DNA from: Tanypteryx hageni | Lineage: Eukaryota; Arthropoda; Insecta; Odonata; Petaluridae | Length of the DNA: 64,000 bases | Direction: 5' to 3' | Assembly (NCBI GenBank): GCA_028673005.1 | Contig: CM054118.1 | Location: 6,102,410-6,166,409 of the forward strand | Shown: piece after piece, positions 12,425 through 24,536 of the stretch | Layout of the letters: each line of letters opens with the position of its first letter | Numbering within the stretch: position 1 is the first letter of the stretch | Made by a program: the position numbers and the translations under genes | The notes under the pieces: model-generated | Told to the model about the DNA's origin: nothing | Databases searched by the model: none | Seen by the model: only the letters and a program-made list of their open reading frames with translations

Positions 12425-13753
12425 TAATAATCCCTCTAAAGAAGAAGCCAAAGGTAATGCAGTGTAAAGATTACAGAACGATAAGCCTTCTGTCCACACT
12501 TCGAAGATCATCACGAGGATTCTTAATAAAAGGCTGGAGAAAAGGGCAGAAGAAATAATAGGGGAAGATCAATTCGGTTTCAGAAAAGGACGAGGAACTA
12601 GAGATGCTATAGGAGTAGTTAGAATCATATCAGAAAGGGCAATAGAGTACAGTCAAGATATCTGCGCACGTTTCGTAGACTGGCAGAAGGCCTTTGATAG
12701 AGTAAATTGGGTAAAGTTGATGAAGATATTAAAGTATATAGGTGTAGACTGGAAAGACAGGATATTGATTAGGAATCTATATGTGAATCAAGTTGTAAAG
12801 GTCAGGTTTGAGAATGTGGACACCTGCGGAATAAATATCGGTAGAGGAGTAAGACAAGGCTGCTGCCTATCGCCAACCCTATTCAATATATATGGAGAAA
12901 GTCTAATGCAAGAAGCTTTAGAAGGCACAGGGGATTTCAAAATTGGAGGAAGGATTACAAGAACAGTAAAATACGCAGATGATCAAGTACTTCTAGCAAG
13001 AAAGGAAGAGGAGCTACAAAAAATGATAAATAGACTAGTGATAACAGGAAGAAAATACGGTGCAAAAATAAATGCAGAAAAATCCAAGGTCATTCGAATA
13101 TCGGGTAAATAAGAGAATCTGGACATAAGTATTAGGGGAAAGCCTTTATAACAAGTTTCAGAATATAAATACCTTGGAAGCATCATAACACGAGAAGCAA
13201 AATGTACGGATGAGATCAGAACTAGAATAGGAAAAGCAAAAGCGGCTTTCAGGAGAAAGAAACAGCTACTTACAGGGAATAAAAGGAAAGATATCCGCAA
13301 GAAGTTGATAAAATGCTATGTATGGTGTATAGCATTGTATGGGGCAGAAACTTGGACGCTAAGGAAAAATGACATCAAATACTTGGAAAGCTTTGAAATG
13401 TGGACTTGGAGGAGAATGTTGAAGATAAAATGGACAGATAGGATGAAAAACGATGAAGTGTTACGAAGAATAGGAGAGAAGCGAATGATTATACAGATTA
13501 TCAGAAAGAGAAAGGAAAACTGGGTTGGACATTACCTGAGGAGAGAGAGTATGATTAAAGACGTGTTAGAAGGAAAACTAGATGGGAAAGGGGAAAGAGG
13601 TAGGAAAAGGTTTCAGCTGATAGACGATTTGAAAGGGAAAGAGAGTTATCAAGATATAAAGAGGACAGCGGAAAATAGGAGTATATGGAGAAGCAGGTTT
13701 AACCATGAATAATCACGGACCTGTCTACGGACAGACTACCATTGATGATGATG
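12425..13753 (+). pseudogene. RTE-like retrotransposon, 5'-truncated copy B
   Basis: The sequence is homologous to the last 1.3 kb of copy A, starting at the RT segment (PLKKKPKVMQCKDYRTISLL) and ending in a TGATGATGATG tail at 13742-13753. It contains VKYADDQVLLA and the same C-terminal region to FNHE at about 13709. A frameshift lies near 12500-12560, a TAA at 13110-13112 and another stop near 13150. It abuts the CR1 fragment head to head at an ATAATAATAAT junction (about 12418-12430). It is closer in private changes (KRKENW, GKGERG) to the copy at 60604-61940 than to copy A. Its 3' tail is followed by the right 11-bp target duplication. Confidence 0.8.
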
Positions 13754-13930
13754 ATAAAGTGGAAGTTCTAATTGACGGATGCAGTCAAAAATCATAATTC
13801 GGTGATAAATTTTATTACGGATCACTATTACTTAATCCAATTAAAATCTGCCCAGTTGATTAGGAGATTTTACATGCGGACGGACGGACGGACGTAACGT
13901 GACTGCTTTGCTGGTAAAGAAATGTATGAT
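13754..13930 (+). repeat. R5 repeat with right target-site duplication
   Basis: Starts with the 11-bp duplication ATAAAGTGGAA (13754-13764). It continues into R5 sequence with GTTCTAATTGACGG and a GGACGGACGGACGG run near 13879, like 1046-1200 and, inverted, 57790-57960. It is the continuation of the repeat interrupted at 6791. Confidence 0.65.
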
Positions 13931-14700
13931 TTAAGTTAGTATAATTGTCCGCCAAATTTGACAGTTGGGCATGAATGAAGTAGTAAGTTATAATTAAAAG
14001 AGTTTAAGATGTAGACCTTAGGTAAGCGTTAATTCAAAATGACAACGTAAATAGACAAATTCATGCTCTCTTCGAGCATGAATTTTTTCAAATGTTATAT
14101 AGCATATCGTTATTATTAGAACTCAACCAATGTCGGGCGTCAGGTCCCAAGCAAATGTGTTGAGTTATTATAGTACTTTGATGATTTTAATTGTTGATTT
14201 GAGTTACATGATTTTTCAGACTGTTTTCTTTGGACCGCTTAACGCAACACAAAGACGGCTGAAAATAAAATCAGCAATTTATTTGTAGCAATCTAAATAA
14301 AGAAACATAAATTGTGCACAGCAATCAGAATACGGGAGTACGGTGAATATTCTCAATGTAAAAGTATTGGACTCGCAAACGTGGGGACAAGAGTTGTCAT
14401 CGTAGTTGAAAACATGATACATTATAGTTTTTCGGCTTCCATATTAATTCTTGGCCTAATTCGAAACTGATTCAAATTCTCTTAGAAATGAAAATAAACT
14501 TACGATTGAGTGCCATCTTGTAACGTACTTCATTATACATAATATATACATACCTCATTTACCTTATTACGTCGCTAATGGATGTCAGACGATAACAAGT
14601 TTTCGTTGCTTTTATGAGCAAAATTATTAAAATAGTATTCTGTTAAAGTAAAGGTGTCGAAGGACAACTTTTGGTTGGACACAAAGAGTACACCGTTAGT
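13931..14700. other. no gene seen
   Basis: AT-rich sequence. A small inverted repeat with TTCATGCTC and GAGCATGAA lies near 14061-14080. Nothing else was recognised. Confidence 0.45.
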
Positions 14701-14734
14701 AATTGAAATCAATCGGAAAATTGCCGAAAAGTTG

Positions 14735-15560
14735 GCGCGAATACCGCATTTACCCGACTATAGCTTCACAGAGGCTAAATCGACGACAACATTTTTTATG
14801 TAAGGCATTCCGAGGAAAATAAATTATGCAAAATTGTTGGAGTTAATTTTTATTTAAAATTTTAAAATATTGAAATTTTTCATCATAATGTGCAGTAAAC
14901 AATAAATGTGTTTTAAACTACGCTAGACTAATCAATTCCGTCGCTATGGTTTATTTGCAAGTATATTATCAAAATATGTCAAAAATGGCGAGTTTAAATT
15001 ACAAAAAAAACGGAATCTAAATTTTTAACTGATAACAAATTATTTCAACTATCACCATTTATATTGATTTTATTTATCGTGGAAGTCGGTTGTAAAGATT
15101 AATTTTGTGGTAGGATAGGGGAAGAGGGGAAGGCATTCGGCCTCGGGACAACAACATGAGCTCGAGTTTCGGTAATGACATTGCCGCCAAGGCAGTTGTC
15201 GGTAAAATGGCAACTTTTACCCAATACTATATGTGATTTAAACGTTTAATATGAGCGATTTCGAGTTGTATGCGGAAAAAGATGAATAGAAGCTGTTATT
15301 TTTTATTTAAAATAGTTCAAATCGTAGGTCAGTTTTTTAGAATTTCAATTTCCAAAAGAATGAAGTTCGAAAATTACATTTTTTTCGTGTTACGAGAAAT
15401 ATAAATAATTCCCAGAAATCGAACCCGGGTCGTTTTTCCAAATATTTTCGTCAGCCACTTTTAATATGTGAATCAACCATTCCTGGAAAATGTAGAGCCA
15501 TTATCCCTTACAAACAGAAAGACAGACAACGGAAACTACTTATATTAGGGGCGATTTCTT
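14735..15560 (+). repeat. dispersed repeat R2, plus copy
   Basis: About 14940-15300 is matched on the opposite strand at 32870-33180, including the GGCAGTTGTCG region and TTTAAACGTTTAAT. The later part (15400-15540), with a B-box-like complement GAACCCGGG and AATATGTGAATCAACCATTCC, is matched at 42060-42200. A degenerate relative of the terminus at 31368 (ACCGCATTTACCCGACTATA) lies at 14738. No coding capacity was seen. Confidence 0.55.
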
Positions 15561-17020
15561 TGTTCGCGAATATAGGACCGCCTGAAACCTTTGGTTGAAA
15601 AATAAACGGAATAAACTCGTCTTTTAGTCGGATTAATATGGCATGTTCTTCTGAGCATGAAATACAGACTGGAAAAGACAAACGAAGTGTATAAACATTT
15701 TAAATTTTATTTATAAAACTGTATCAGTAATAAAGATGTGTAGCTGCTTTTATGAAGCAATGTACCAGTAACATCTTTTATTTTTATTATAGCGGTTACG
15801 TTCATTAATCTACAAACCATGAGAAACTTAGTTGGAACTTAAATTGATAAAATAGGATGGATTGCGATTTTTTCTCTGGGGCGTAGACAAATTCACAGAC
15901 TAAAAGTATCGTGGACGAACAACAAGAACCACTAGATATGCATGTACCTAGTATAGCAATTAGTCATCTCCACGAGGCGCAGTCACGTCCGAGTTATAGA
16001 AACGTGAAGCTTAAGGGTTTCCCAAATGTTCTTTCGATTTTTACGTCCGCAAATCGAGTTTTCCCGCATTGATCCGCTCCTTTGAAAAGAGGGACGCATT
16101 GTTTTTATTTTTTCGCGAAAATTTTCCGAACCAATTGGATCCCGATTTTTTCCTTCTTTACTAAGGTCTTTTCTCTCTTTCTGATTTGAAATCTGCGAAG
16201 TTCCCACACTCCCTGGGCGGTGTTACGGGAAAGCAGTTCGGAAACCTAATAAGGAGGAAGGAGCGGGAAGGATTCTTTAAAATGTGTTCCTGTTTTCGAT
16301 CGAAGCGTGGATATTCGCCTTCAGAAAGAAAAACAAGAAGTCCAAACCAGGACTAATGCAGGCTGGTTTCCCAAAGTTGACGTCCCGAATTGGTTACTTA
16401 TATTGGCAGAAAATGTTTCAGTATGTGTTAGTCATTCTAAGGAATTCTCATGCCATAAATACCATTTGTAATTCATAGTTATCAACGATAGAGAAAAATT
16501 TGGAAAACAAATTAATAGACCAGGTTTAAAATACTAATAACAATGTCAAAATCTCTTTCTGACATTAATTTAGCATGTATTTTTTTTTAAATGAAGGAAT
16601 TTAATAAATGTTACTGTTTATACCCTAATATGTATGGATAAACAATCCATTGCTGAAGGGTAGCCGAATGGAAAGGAAAATAACCCATTTGCTCAAGTCG
16701 AGTTCGATAATAATCGTCTCCATGGCAACAATCCGATAAAATGTGATTTAAAATGCAAAAAACACTGTTTTAGTAGAAATTCAAGAAAATACGATCAATT
16801 ATCAAAATTCAGTGATAAGAATTAGAATCAACATTCCTTTCCCCTTACAACAGTACAAATCTCGATCTGATATCACAATTTTGGGATATTTTAGAGTATT
16901 GAAGAAAATATCTCTGCACGATGGATAGTTAATGAAGTGATTCAGAAGCCATTTTTAGCTTACATTCCAAAAAATGGAAAGTAGTCTTATGAAATCGCCT
17001 CGGAGTCGGTGTCTGCGTGC
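15561..17020. other. no gene seen
   Basis: AT-rich. GAAGGGTAGCCGAATGGAAA near 16657 resembles part of flank F (10088), so a scrap of R4-type repeat is present. A run of C lies at 17020-17037. No gene or complete element was recognised. Confidence 0.4.
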
Positions 17021-17029
17021 CCCCCCCCC

Positions 17030-17900
17030 CTCCCCCCACTAACATCTTCTTCATGAATCAACCGATTTCAACTAAATTTGTTACATAGAATCATCACATA
17101 AATTAATGACCAAAATGGCATATTTGGACTGTATAAACTCAGCAGAGATGCCACAGTTGCAAAGTTTATCTTTTCGGTAATTATGAATTTGGAAGAAATT
17201 GGCCAAACCAATTTCAACGAAATTTAGTTCATAGCAGTCGTGCAACATAAAGTAACAAAATCAAGATTTTTTGTGTGCATATAGAAAGCAGGGCTGACAC
17301 AATTCAAGGAATAAAAAAATTCTTTTTACACGTATTTGTGTTGAACTGTCCAACATCAATTTTAACCAAATTTAATACTTATAATATACACATATATACA
17401 AAACTATATTAGCATACTTAAACCAAATCAGACAAACGGGTGCCACAATTACAAATTAAACTCTTTCAGTAATTAAGGATTCGAAAGGAATTGGCTGAAC
17501 GGATTTCAATTGAATTTTGTATATAAGATTTGTACAACATACCATAATGAAATTAAGATGTTAAAAGCGGAGCTAAAGAGCAGGGCTACCACAATAAAAA
17601 GTTAAATAATATTTTTACACGTATTTCTAGTGAGCTGACCTATTGGATTTTAACCAACTATAATATATTTAATCTTCATATAAATAAATAACCAAAATGT
17701 CATATTTCAACCGGATCGACTAAACAGGACTATCATAATATCAAGGTCAGAAAGCTGAATGGATTTCAAAGAAATTTCGTTTGTAGGGCGAGTATAGAAT
17801 GGCAAAACGAAATGAATATGTTCAGAACGGATCAAAAAAGCAGAGCTACCACAATATGAGGAAAAATAATTTGCTGATTTCAAAGCAAATTTTTCCCACA
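17030..17900 (+). repeat. degenerate tandem array, period about 145 bp
   Basis: A core like CGATTTCAACTAAATTT recurs at 17064, 17210, 17358, 17502, 17646, 17762 and about 17876. The first five spacings average 145 bp; the last two are near 115, as if about 30 bp had been lost. Other parts recur in register, such as AGCAGGGCTACCACAAT and TTTTTACACGTATTT. Units are strongly diverged, so the array is old. It ends where repeat R1 begins. Confidence 0.65.
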
Positions 17901-17904
17901 GTTC

Positions 17905-18235
17905 CTTAAAATATTTATTATCATTTATTCTACTTGGAATTTTAGAAATATTACAGGTTTGGAGAAAGTCATGTGGTGGCCGAAGCTGATTTTTTAATTT
18001 TTACTTTAATATTTGATGAATGTGGAAATGTAATAGAATAAAAGTTGTAGGTAATTTAATTGTCTAAAACGTTTGTTCGAAACATTTTCCCATATAACGC
18101 CTTTTTAAGAGATATTTTTAAAATTGTATTTTTTAGCTGCTACGACCACACCACCTGGTGACGACTTTGTAAACGTCTTAATAGCCCTCCTTTTTATGCG
18201 TAATTGATGGAGCATCCTGGCTATATAAATTGAAG
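17905..18235 (+). repeat. dispersed repeat R1, partial copy
   Basis: Shares with 25430-27130 and 57480-59400 the segments GGAATTTTAGAAATATTACAG, GAGAAAGTCATGTGGTGGCC, AATAAAAGTTGTAGG, CATATAA...GCCTTTTTAAGAGAT, and CCTCCTTTTTATGCGTAATTG before GGCTATAT. It is interrupted at GGCTATAT (about 18225) by the CR1-like element. Confidence 0.65.
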
Positions 18236-20190
18236 GTCAACAATAAGCAAGTTAGGAGTGCGCTTAGGCGTCAGAGAATACGCCACGCAAAAAAAATATG
18301 CCGTATGCATCATCCGATGAGTATAGAGCAGCTAAAGTTCAGACGCATAAGGAATCCCGCGCCAAAAGCAAGAAATTCTATGCGCAGGGCTTTTACTAAT
18401 TTCCGGAATAAGGTGTTAAATAATTATTTGAAGGAGGACCTTAAAGCGTTTTAGTCCTATGTGAGAGAGGTCCAAGGTAGAGGCCCTACCATACCTTCCC
18501 TGCGTAATGACTCGGGTGCCGTTATTCATGATAGCGTAGTGAAAGCCAACCTTTTAAGCGGTCATTTTGTAAAAGCATTTGCAGCCGTCAGCGACCATTG
18601 CTTACATTATGCATCCGCAATAAGGAGGGATCTGATGGAAGATATAGTATTTTCTGAGGTGGGAATAGCAAAGCAATTAAGTTCCATCAGACATAACAAA
18701 GCCACTGGCCCCGAAGAAATTTCTGCTCGCGTTTTAAAAGAATTAGCTGAAGAAATAGCACATTTTCTTCGGATAGTATTCGACAAATGCATTTCCTGTG
18801 AAGAGGTCTCTAACGACTGTAAGTTACCGCACGTTATCCCAATTCATAGGGACGGCGACAAGGAGAACCCAGAAAATTACAGGCCGATTTCCTTAACTTC
18901 GATATCGTGTAAGATTCTCAAGCATATACTCGTTAGCAACATAATGCGATTTATTGATAGTAATTCATTGTTAGATGATTGTCAACACGGATTCAGGAAA
19001 GATAGGTCTTGTGATACTCAGCTCGGTCTTTTTGTGAATTTTATACTGAGAAGCGGAGAAAAGAATACGCAGGTCGATGCCATCTTCTTAGATTTTAAAA
19101 AAGACTTTGATATGGTACCTCACAGGAAGTTAATAACGAAATTAGAAACCTTTGGCGTTAATTCTAAAATCGTTAGTTGGATCCGTGAATTTTTAAATCA
19201 TAGGAAGCAGAAGGTTTTTATAGCTGGGAAATCTTCGAACTTAGTGGAGGTTGTCTCTGGCGTCCCGCAGGGTAGTTTAATTTGTCCTTTATCATTTCTA
19301 ATTTATATAAACGATATCAGCTCTGTGGTCAGTAGTAAAATTAAACTTTTCGCGGACGACACCGTCATTTATAAGAGAAATAAGCAATCCGGAAGACCAC
19401 CAGTATCTCCAAAATGATCTGAAAGCTATTTGTGCATGGTGTAAGGAATTGCAGTTAGAGATAAACCAAAAGAAAAGCTGCGTCATCCATTACTGGAGAA
19501 CCTAGAGTATCTTGTTGGATATTAATTATTCGTTGGACGGAGTAGAGATTCCAGTTTCAGACTCCATTAAATATCTCGGAGTCACGATCCATCGTGATCT
19601 CTCGTGGGACACGCACATTCGCCGATTGATAAGTTCCGCTAACAAAAAGCTGGCCTTTATAGGGAAAATAGTTCGAAATAGCTCCGAAAAAGTGAAAGAA
19701 TTATGTTATTTATCCTTGGTTCGACCGCAGGTCGAATATGCTTCAGCTGTGTGGGATCCTTACGAAAGGGGACTCACTAAAGAGCTAGAAAAGGTTCAGC
19801 GCAGGGCAGCTAGATTTGTAAAGAGGAATTACGGTAGTAAACAAAGCGTAACATCATTAATAGAAAATCTTAAATGGACATAGTTAGAGGAACGTAGGCT
19901 GCAGGCTAGAATTAAACTACTGGAAAAATTTATGTCGGAGGGACTAGCGAATGAGGTAGTAGGACTTATAAGAAGCCCGACGTATCTCGGAAGGCAGGAG
20001 AGTGAGGATAAGATTCGCGAGATCGACTGTAGAACGGAGCGATATATAGAATCTTTTTTCCCTAGGACGTTAAGAGAACATAATAGGAAAAGATAACGTA
20101 GGAGAACTATGGACCCTTGGTGCACTGCACCCCCTGCCATCTACCAAAAAGGTGACTTGCAGGGTATCATGTAGATGTAGATAAAAATAT
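18236..20190 (+). mobile_element. CR1/jockey-like element, 5'-truncated copy C
   Basis: A 5'-truncated non-LTR element starting in the linker before the RT. It ends in a 3' region with CTTGCAGGGTATCATG and a TGTAGATGTAGATA tail near 20170-20182. It is of the same broad family as the fragment at 10203-12420 but well diverged. It shows what the missing 3' part of that fragment should look like. Confidence 0.75.
18241..20096 (+). pseudogene. CR1/jockey-like reverse transcriptase, broken
   Basis: The first frame runs KQVRSALRRQR to LKAF and stops at TAG 18452-18454, where the related copy has Trp. It resumes at SYVREVQGRG and carries ENYRPISLTSISC, HGFRKDRSC, FLDFKKDFDMV, GVPQGSLICP and FADDTVIY to about 19380. 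A frameshift near 19385 moves reading to another frame (EDHQYLQNDL). That frame has stops at 19503-19505 and 19881-19883, ending near 20094. The C-terminal region includes SVKYLGVT-like IKYLGVTIHRDLSWD and VRPQVEYASAVWDP, both usual after the RT of this superfamily. The endonuclease is absent. It is not functional. Confidence 0.82.
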
Positions 20191-23100
20191 ATCCGCGGAA
20201 TAAGTTCCCGTAGGATAATGTGTTTTTCGCAGCTGTGTGAAATTTCTTATCACTCGATGTTTCTCTCGGAGTTTAAGCGAGAATCTTCAGGAATTTTGCC
20301 TTCACTTCAACTTCTGAAGCAAATTTGTCCTAATTAAAAAATACAGAAATTTGTCTCAAGGGTAACGAATTCATAAATAACGGTTTAATGAATGTAAAGG
20401 AAAAATATTTCCTAAGTTGAGACAAATTTGAGAAGAGGAAATTGTTAAATGTTGCTCCGGCGTTCAGCAAAAATTGATTTCCTGAAAACGTTCCGTAATT
20501 TTTAATTCCGAAGAAAATGTATACTTTCTGAATATTACGTGCTAACTAGGTTTCGCAGTTACCGAGAAAAATTTCTTTGAAAATTTAAATTCTCACAAGA
20601 CCTTACAATTTTCAAAGCTTCAGCTCAGTAAAAATTTGCTTATGGCTTATAAACGAATTAGCCGCAAATTTTCCTTAAGAAGACGCGTATTTGCTCACAA
20701 AAAGAGCAGATTAACGGACAAGTCGGTTAATTTAAAATATATCCATCCTCTGAAAAGTTCACGAAACTTTTTTAAATCACATTATTTTGTCCAATCTACA
20801 GAATAATTATACGGTTCGAATAATCGTCGTTTTTACATGCATATGATTACGCATCATTTGGAAAGCTTATAGAGAACCTGCGAAAAAAGACTTGCTGTCA
20901 ACTTCTGAAAGACTGCAATGCAAATTTCATCGCAATATCAAATCAGAAAAGCGAAGCAAGTGGGTCGGCAGTTTACGAAATTGACTCCTTTACGTCCTTT
21001 TCTGTTAAAATTGTCTATTATTCTTCGTCGTATCATATTAAAAAAATACTCAAAATGCATAGGAATTGCCAGTTTAGAACATAAATGAATGTATCCAGTT
21101 GCCATATAGACCTATTATTTTCTTTTCCTACTGCGGTATCCTGTCGATTATCTTCCATGAGTAATTTCTTTTGTTTTTCACATGTAGTAATGAATGGTCA
21201 CGCATTTTGGTGCTTGTGTTATTTTGTATTCTTTTAAATGAAACGGCAAGAGGAATCTTATGTCGTTTCTCCTTTATGTTGTCCATTATGCTTCAATACA
21301 TTAGTCAGTCTAAATGTTCACGCTCCATCTATTGTCATCTTTCTGAAACTTTGCAATGATCAGGCAATATTTGTTTTATCGAATTCTGTGATGACTGTGC
21401 AGGAGGTTATTGGCTTAGTATTTCAACTTATTACAAAGTTACTTCTTCACTTCAGTTGAACGAATTCGGAACTTTGGAGAAAGCAAAACTAAAGAAATGA
21501 AGTTGGAGTTGAACCTCGATAACACGAATCTCAAAGGAGCGCATAAAAAGATCGAGTTATTCCAACTCCGAATCAAATAAAATTTCGTTTTAATGTTTAT
21601 GAATACGAACAAGGAAAGAACTACTTAATTTGATTTATCAAAACTTCGAGTAATAGAATTTGATGTTGTTAAGGTCCGAGTGTATTTTGTTTCTTGGTGT
21701 CGCTGACGTATTAATTTCAAAATGTCGTCCGAAATATGACAAAACCCGTATTTATGTGCGTTTTCAATCTTAATATATTCAGTCCTCATTACTTCCTCGC
21801 GTACTGTTGCCACATTTATGTTTGCCGACAGTAGATGGTTTTATGTAGACGAGAATTTATATACTTGAACCTTGAAAACGACTCCCTTTCAATTTCGTGG
21901 CAGTTTATCTTAATCAAAACAACGAGAACGTCTCGAGTGTTATTTTGTGTTGCATTCGTTTCCGCGATGAGTCCTTTATTCAACCGATTCGTCGCAACAG
22001 GGATGACTAGCGATATACTCATTGCATGTTTTTCATAGATAAAGAAAATTTTAAAAATTCATCCCTCGAAACGTTTTTTATTTTTTGATTGGTAGGAAAT
22101 GAGAAATGCGCGGGATGCGATATTCGACGTCATATTTGCCTCTCGTTTCTTTTTACCGCGGCCTCGATAGGAAACTTCATTTTCGATCGGATCGCGGGAG
22201 GCGATTTTCTTTTTTTGTTCTCCTCAAACTGCTCTTTTTTTGGGAAGTCGGTCTATATTTTATGAGATTTGCATTCGGTTTCCGACTCCTCATATTGGAG
22301 AGGACGACGTAAGGTTCTGAATGGTACGTGAGTTGAAGTTGATTTAGAAGTTTTCCGCGAGTGAGTTCTTTTTTTTTGGTGATTTAAAAGCGGCTTGTTT
22401 TCGACGCGGAGATTAAATATAGGAGCGGGCCTCTTTCAATTCTACTGTCGTTCGGTTTGGGGAGAAGGAAGTTTTTTTAAAATACGTTTATCGCACGTCG
22501 TTTTTTCTCCGATTATTGTCACGCGGATCGAAAATAGTCGTGGTTCTTTTTGGCGCGAAGTCGTTAGCAAAAAAAGGCGTTAGTTAAGTATTATTTTTGA
22601 ATTGAAGAGAGGAATGGATTTGGTGCATACAGATTTACGAATGAGAAAATGCGCGCAAAAGTTTCATTTAACAGTCGAAATGCACGATGAAATATAGCGA
22701 TCATTTGCTGACATCGAATGATTTTATTGTAATGAACCAAACAATTCAATCGAAAATTTTTTCGAAGCGAGATTTTTCGATGACACGCGGAGAAAAATCA
22801 CACAGAACTAGGAAGCGTCATGGCAACTTAAGTGGAAACGTGCTTTTAATCAAAGCATTTTAAGTCCTTTTCTACAGCGTTCTTATGCAGGAAGAATTCA
22901 AAGTGTCGGTTTTCTTTCCGTTTGGGGAAGTGGAATTGATTATCCTACCGGTTTTTAAAGATAATCTGCGAAATTTAGACGTCACTGAAACGTGTCGAAT
23001 ATAAAGTGGCCAATATGGATTTTTTTGTAATAACAAGCAGCTAGATCGAGAATGCTGCCTGGAAAACGGAGAAAGACCAATACAAAATTCTTTTTGATGA

Positions 23101-23366
23101 GAGCTGAGTGTCGATTGCACGAGGTATAAATGATTTGTATTAGTTTTTATGAATGCTTTATATGATAAATTCAATCATTGGAGATTTTACGCTATTAATT
23201 TAGTACAAAAAACCTTTTACCGTTAGAAGTACAGAAATAGATGTTTAAAAGTCTCGGTAAGTAATCTGAGAGCGCATTAAGGCAATCTATGACATAATGC
23301 TTTGTAATATTCGTGAATCTGTGCATAAATCAGCATGGAAGTTTTATCTCCACAGCATCTTGAAAT
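20191..23366. other. no gene seen; CpG-richer stretch at 22080-22600
   Basis: No supported gene. Short open frames near 21171-21459 and 22106-22583 have no recognisable domain. The stretch 22080-22600 has more CpG and fewer stops than its surroundings, as do 5140-5760 and 46800-47400. These may be unique host sequence, possibly regulatory, but nothing here proves it. Confidence 0.4.
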
Positions 23367-23693
23367 CAGTACAGCGGTGTTTTTCAACCGGTGTTCCACT
23401 GGCATTGCCTAAGTGTTCCGCGAAATATTCCACCGAAAATAATTTTTCTTTGAATTTAGATTTCTTAATGAATTTAAAAATAAAAATATTTTTATTTTGC
23501 TTTCACCTCGTAAGTCCATCTATCGGGAAAGCAGAAAGTATCAGGTTGCAACTTCTAACCTGCTGCAGTACGCATGCGCGTTCCCACAGCCATGGTAAAT
23601 ATATATGCGTATGTATATATATGTTCCACCAATTTTTTCTCCATTCCAAAGTGTTCCGCCACTCGAAAAAGGTTGAAAAACATTGCAGTACAG
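23367..23693. mobile_element. hAT-type short non-autonomous element
   Basis: A 311-bp element (23375-23685) lies between perfect 8-bp direct repeats CAGTACAG (23367-23374 and 23686-23693). Its ends are inverted: CGGTGTTTTTCAACC on the left, and the complement of CAATGTTTTTCAACC on the right. GTGTTCC follows inside both ends. Eight-bp target duplications and TTTTTCAACC-type ends are typical of hAT-derived short elements. It has no transposase. Confidence 0.75.
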
Positions 23694-24300
23694 CATTGAA
23701 CAAATCAGTACGGTTGGTTAATTTACTCAAGTGCTGATGTATGGTCAATAATTCTCTTACTATCGCATACTGCGAAATTATTTCGCTGTTATAGTTTGTT
23801 CAGATGAAAATTTCAGGACTTCGCATAAATATTTTCTTTCCTGCATGCAAAATATTTGTTACGATTAGGCGATCTAAGAAGAAAGTTCTTCCAATATTTC
23901 AATGTGTAAATAACGCAACTAAAAAGGTTTTGTAATTGATCAAATTGAGATAAGTGCAGCTATATAATCTTGCGGTAGCTGATTTAGTGGTTACGTCCGA
24001 ATTGCATTCAAAGTTACCGACTAAGTTACCTATGAAGTTGGTTACGGGAGTGACAAGCCGCCAGAAAGCCACTTTCAAGTTACTCGCAAAGTCATGTCCC
24101 ATGGCTAACCACGAATAAAATTTAAAAAAAATGATACCGAAAAGTCAAAAGAGAATTATCAAACTCCTCTTAATGGTAACATTAAATTGATAAAAATATC
24201 TGGAATAATCATATGCGAATTTTGGGTACAAAGCAGTCGTCATTCATATTCATAACATATTCTGAAAACTTTTTAGGATTTAATTGCCTTTGAAGAAGCA
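23694..24300. other. no gene seen
   Basis: AT-rich sequence without recognisable genes or element ends. Confidence 0.45.
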
Positions 24301-24313
24301 TGGTTTATCTATG

Positions 24314-24536
24314 ACAGGGATAGGCAACCGAATGAACATAAAGAGCCGCAGTATAGGCAAAGATGGCGGTTCGTATTACAAGAACTTCAATTCCCGTTTT
24401 AGAACTTCCGTAAATGTAAGTAAACTTGTACTTGCAATAATTGAATTCGCGATCAAATTTGACGTTGTAGGCACTTTATATGGGAGATGGAGTTGGATTA
24501 GTCTTAAAAGAGCCGCTTCGCATGTTCTCGACCCTT
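24314..24536. mobile_element. possible hAT-type short element relic
   Basis: CAGGGATAGGCAACC at the left and AGAGCCGC near both ends resemble ends of hAT-type short elements such as that at 28867. The right end (CTCGACCCTTG) matches poorly and I see no clear 8-bp duplication. Low confidence. Confidence 0.35.

Noticed and set aside
12117..12467. 116-residue plus frame repeated exactly at 61893-62243
   Set aside because: Its repetition looked like conservation, but it is antisense to the CR1 endonuclease and is repeated only because the segment is duplicated.
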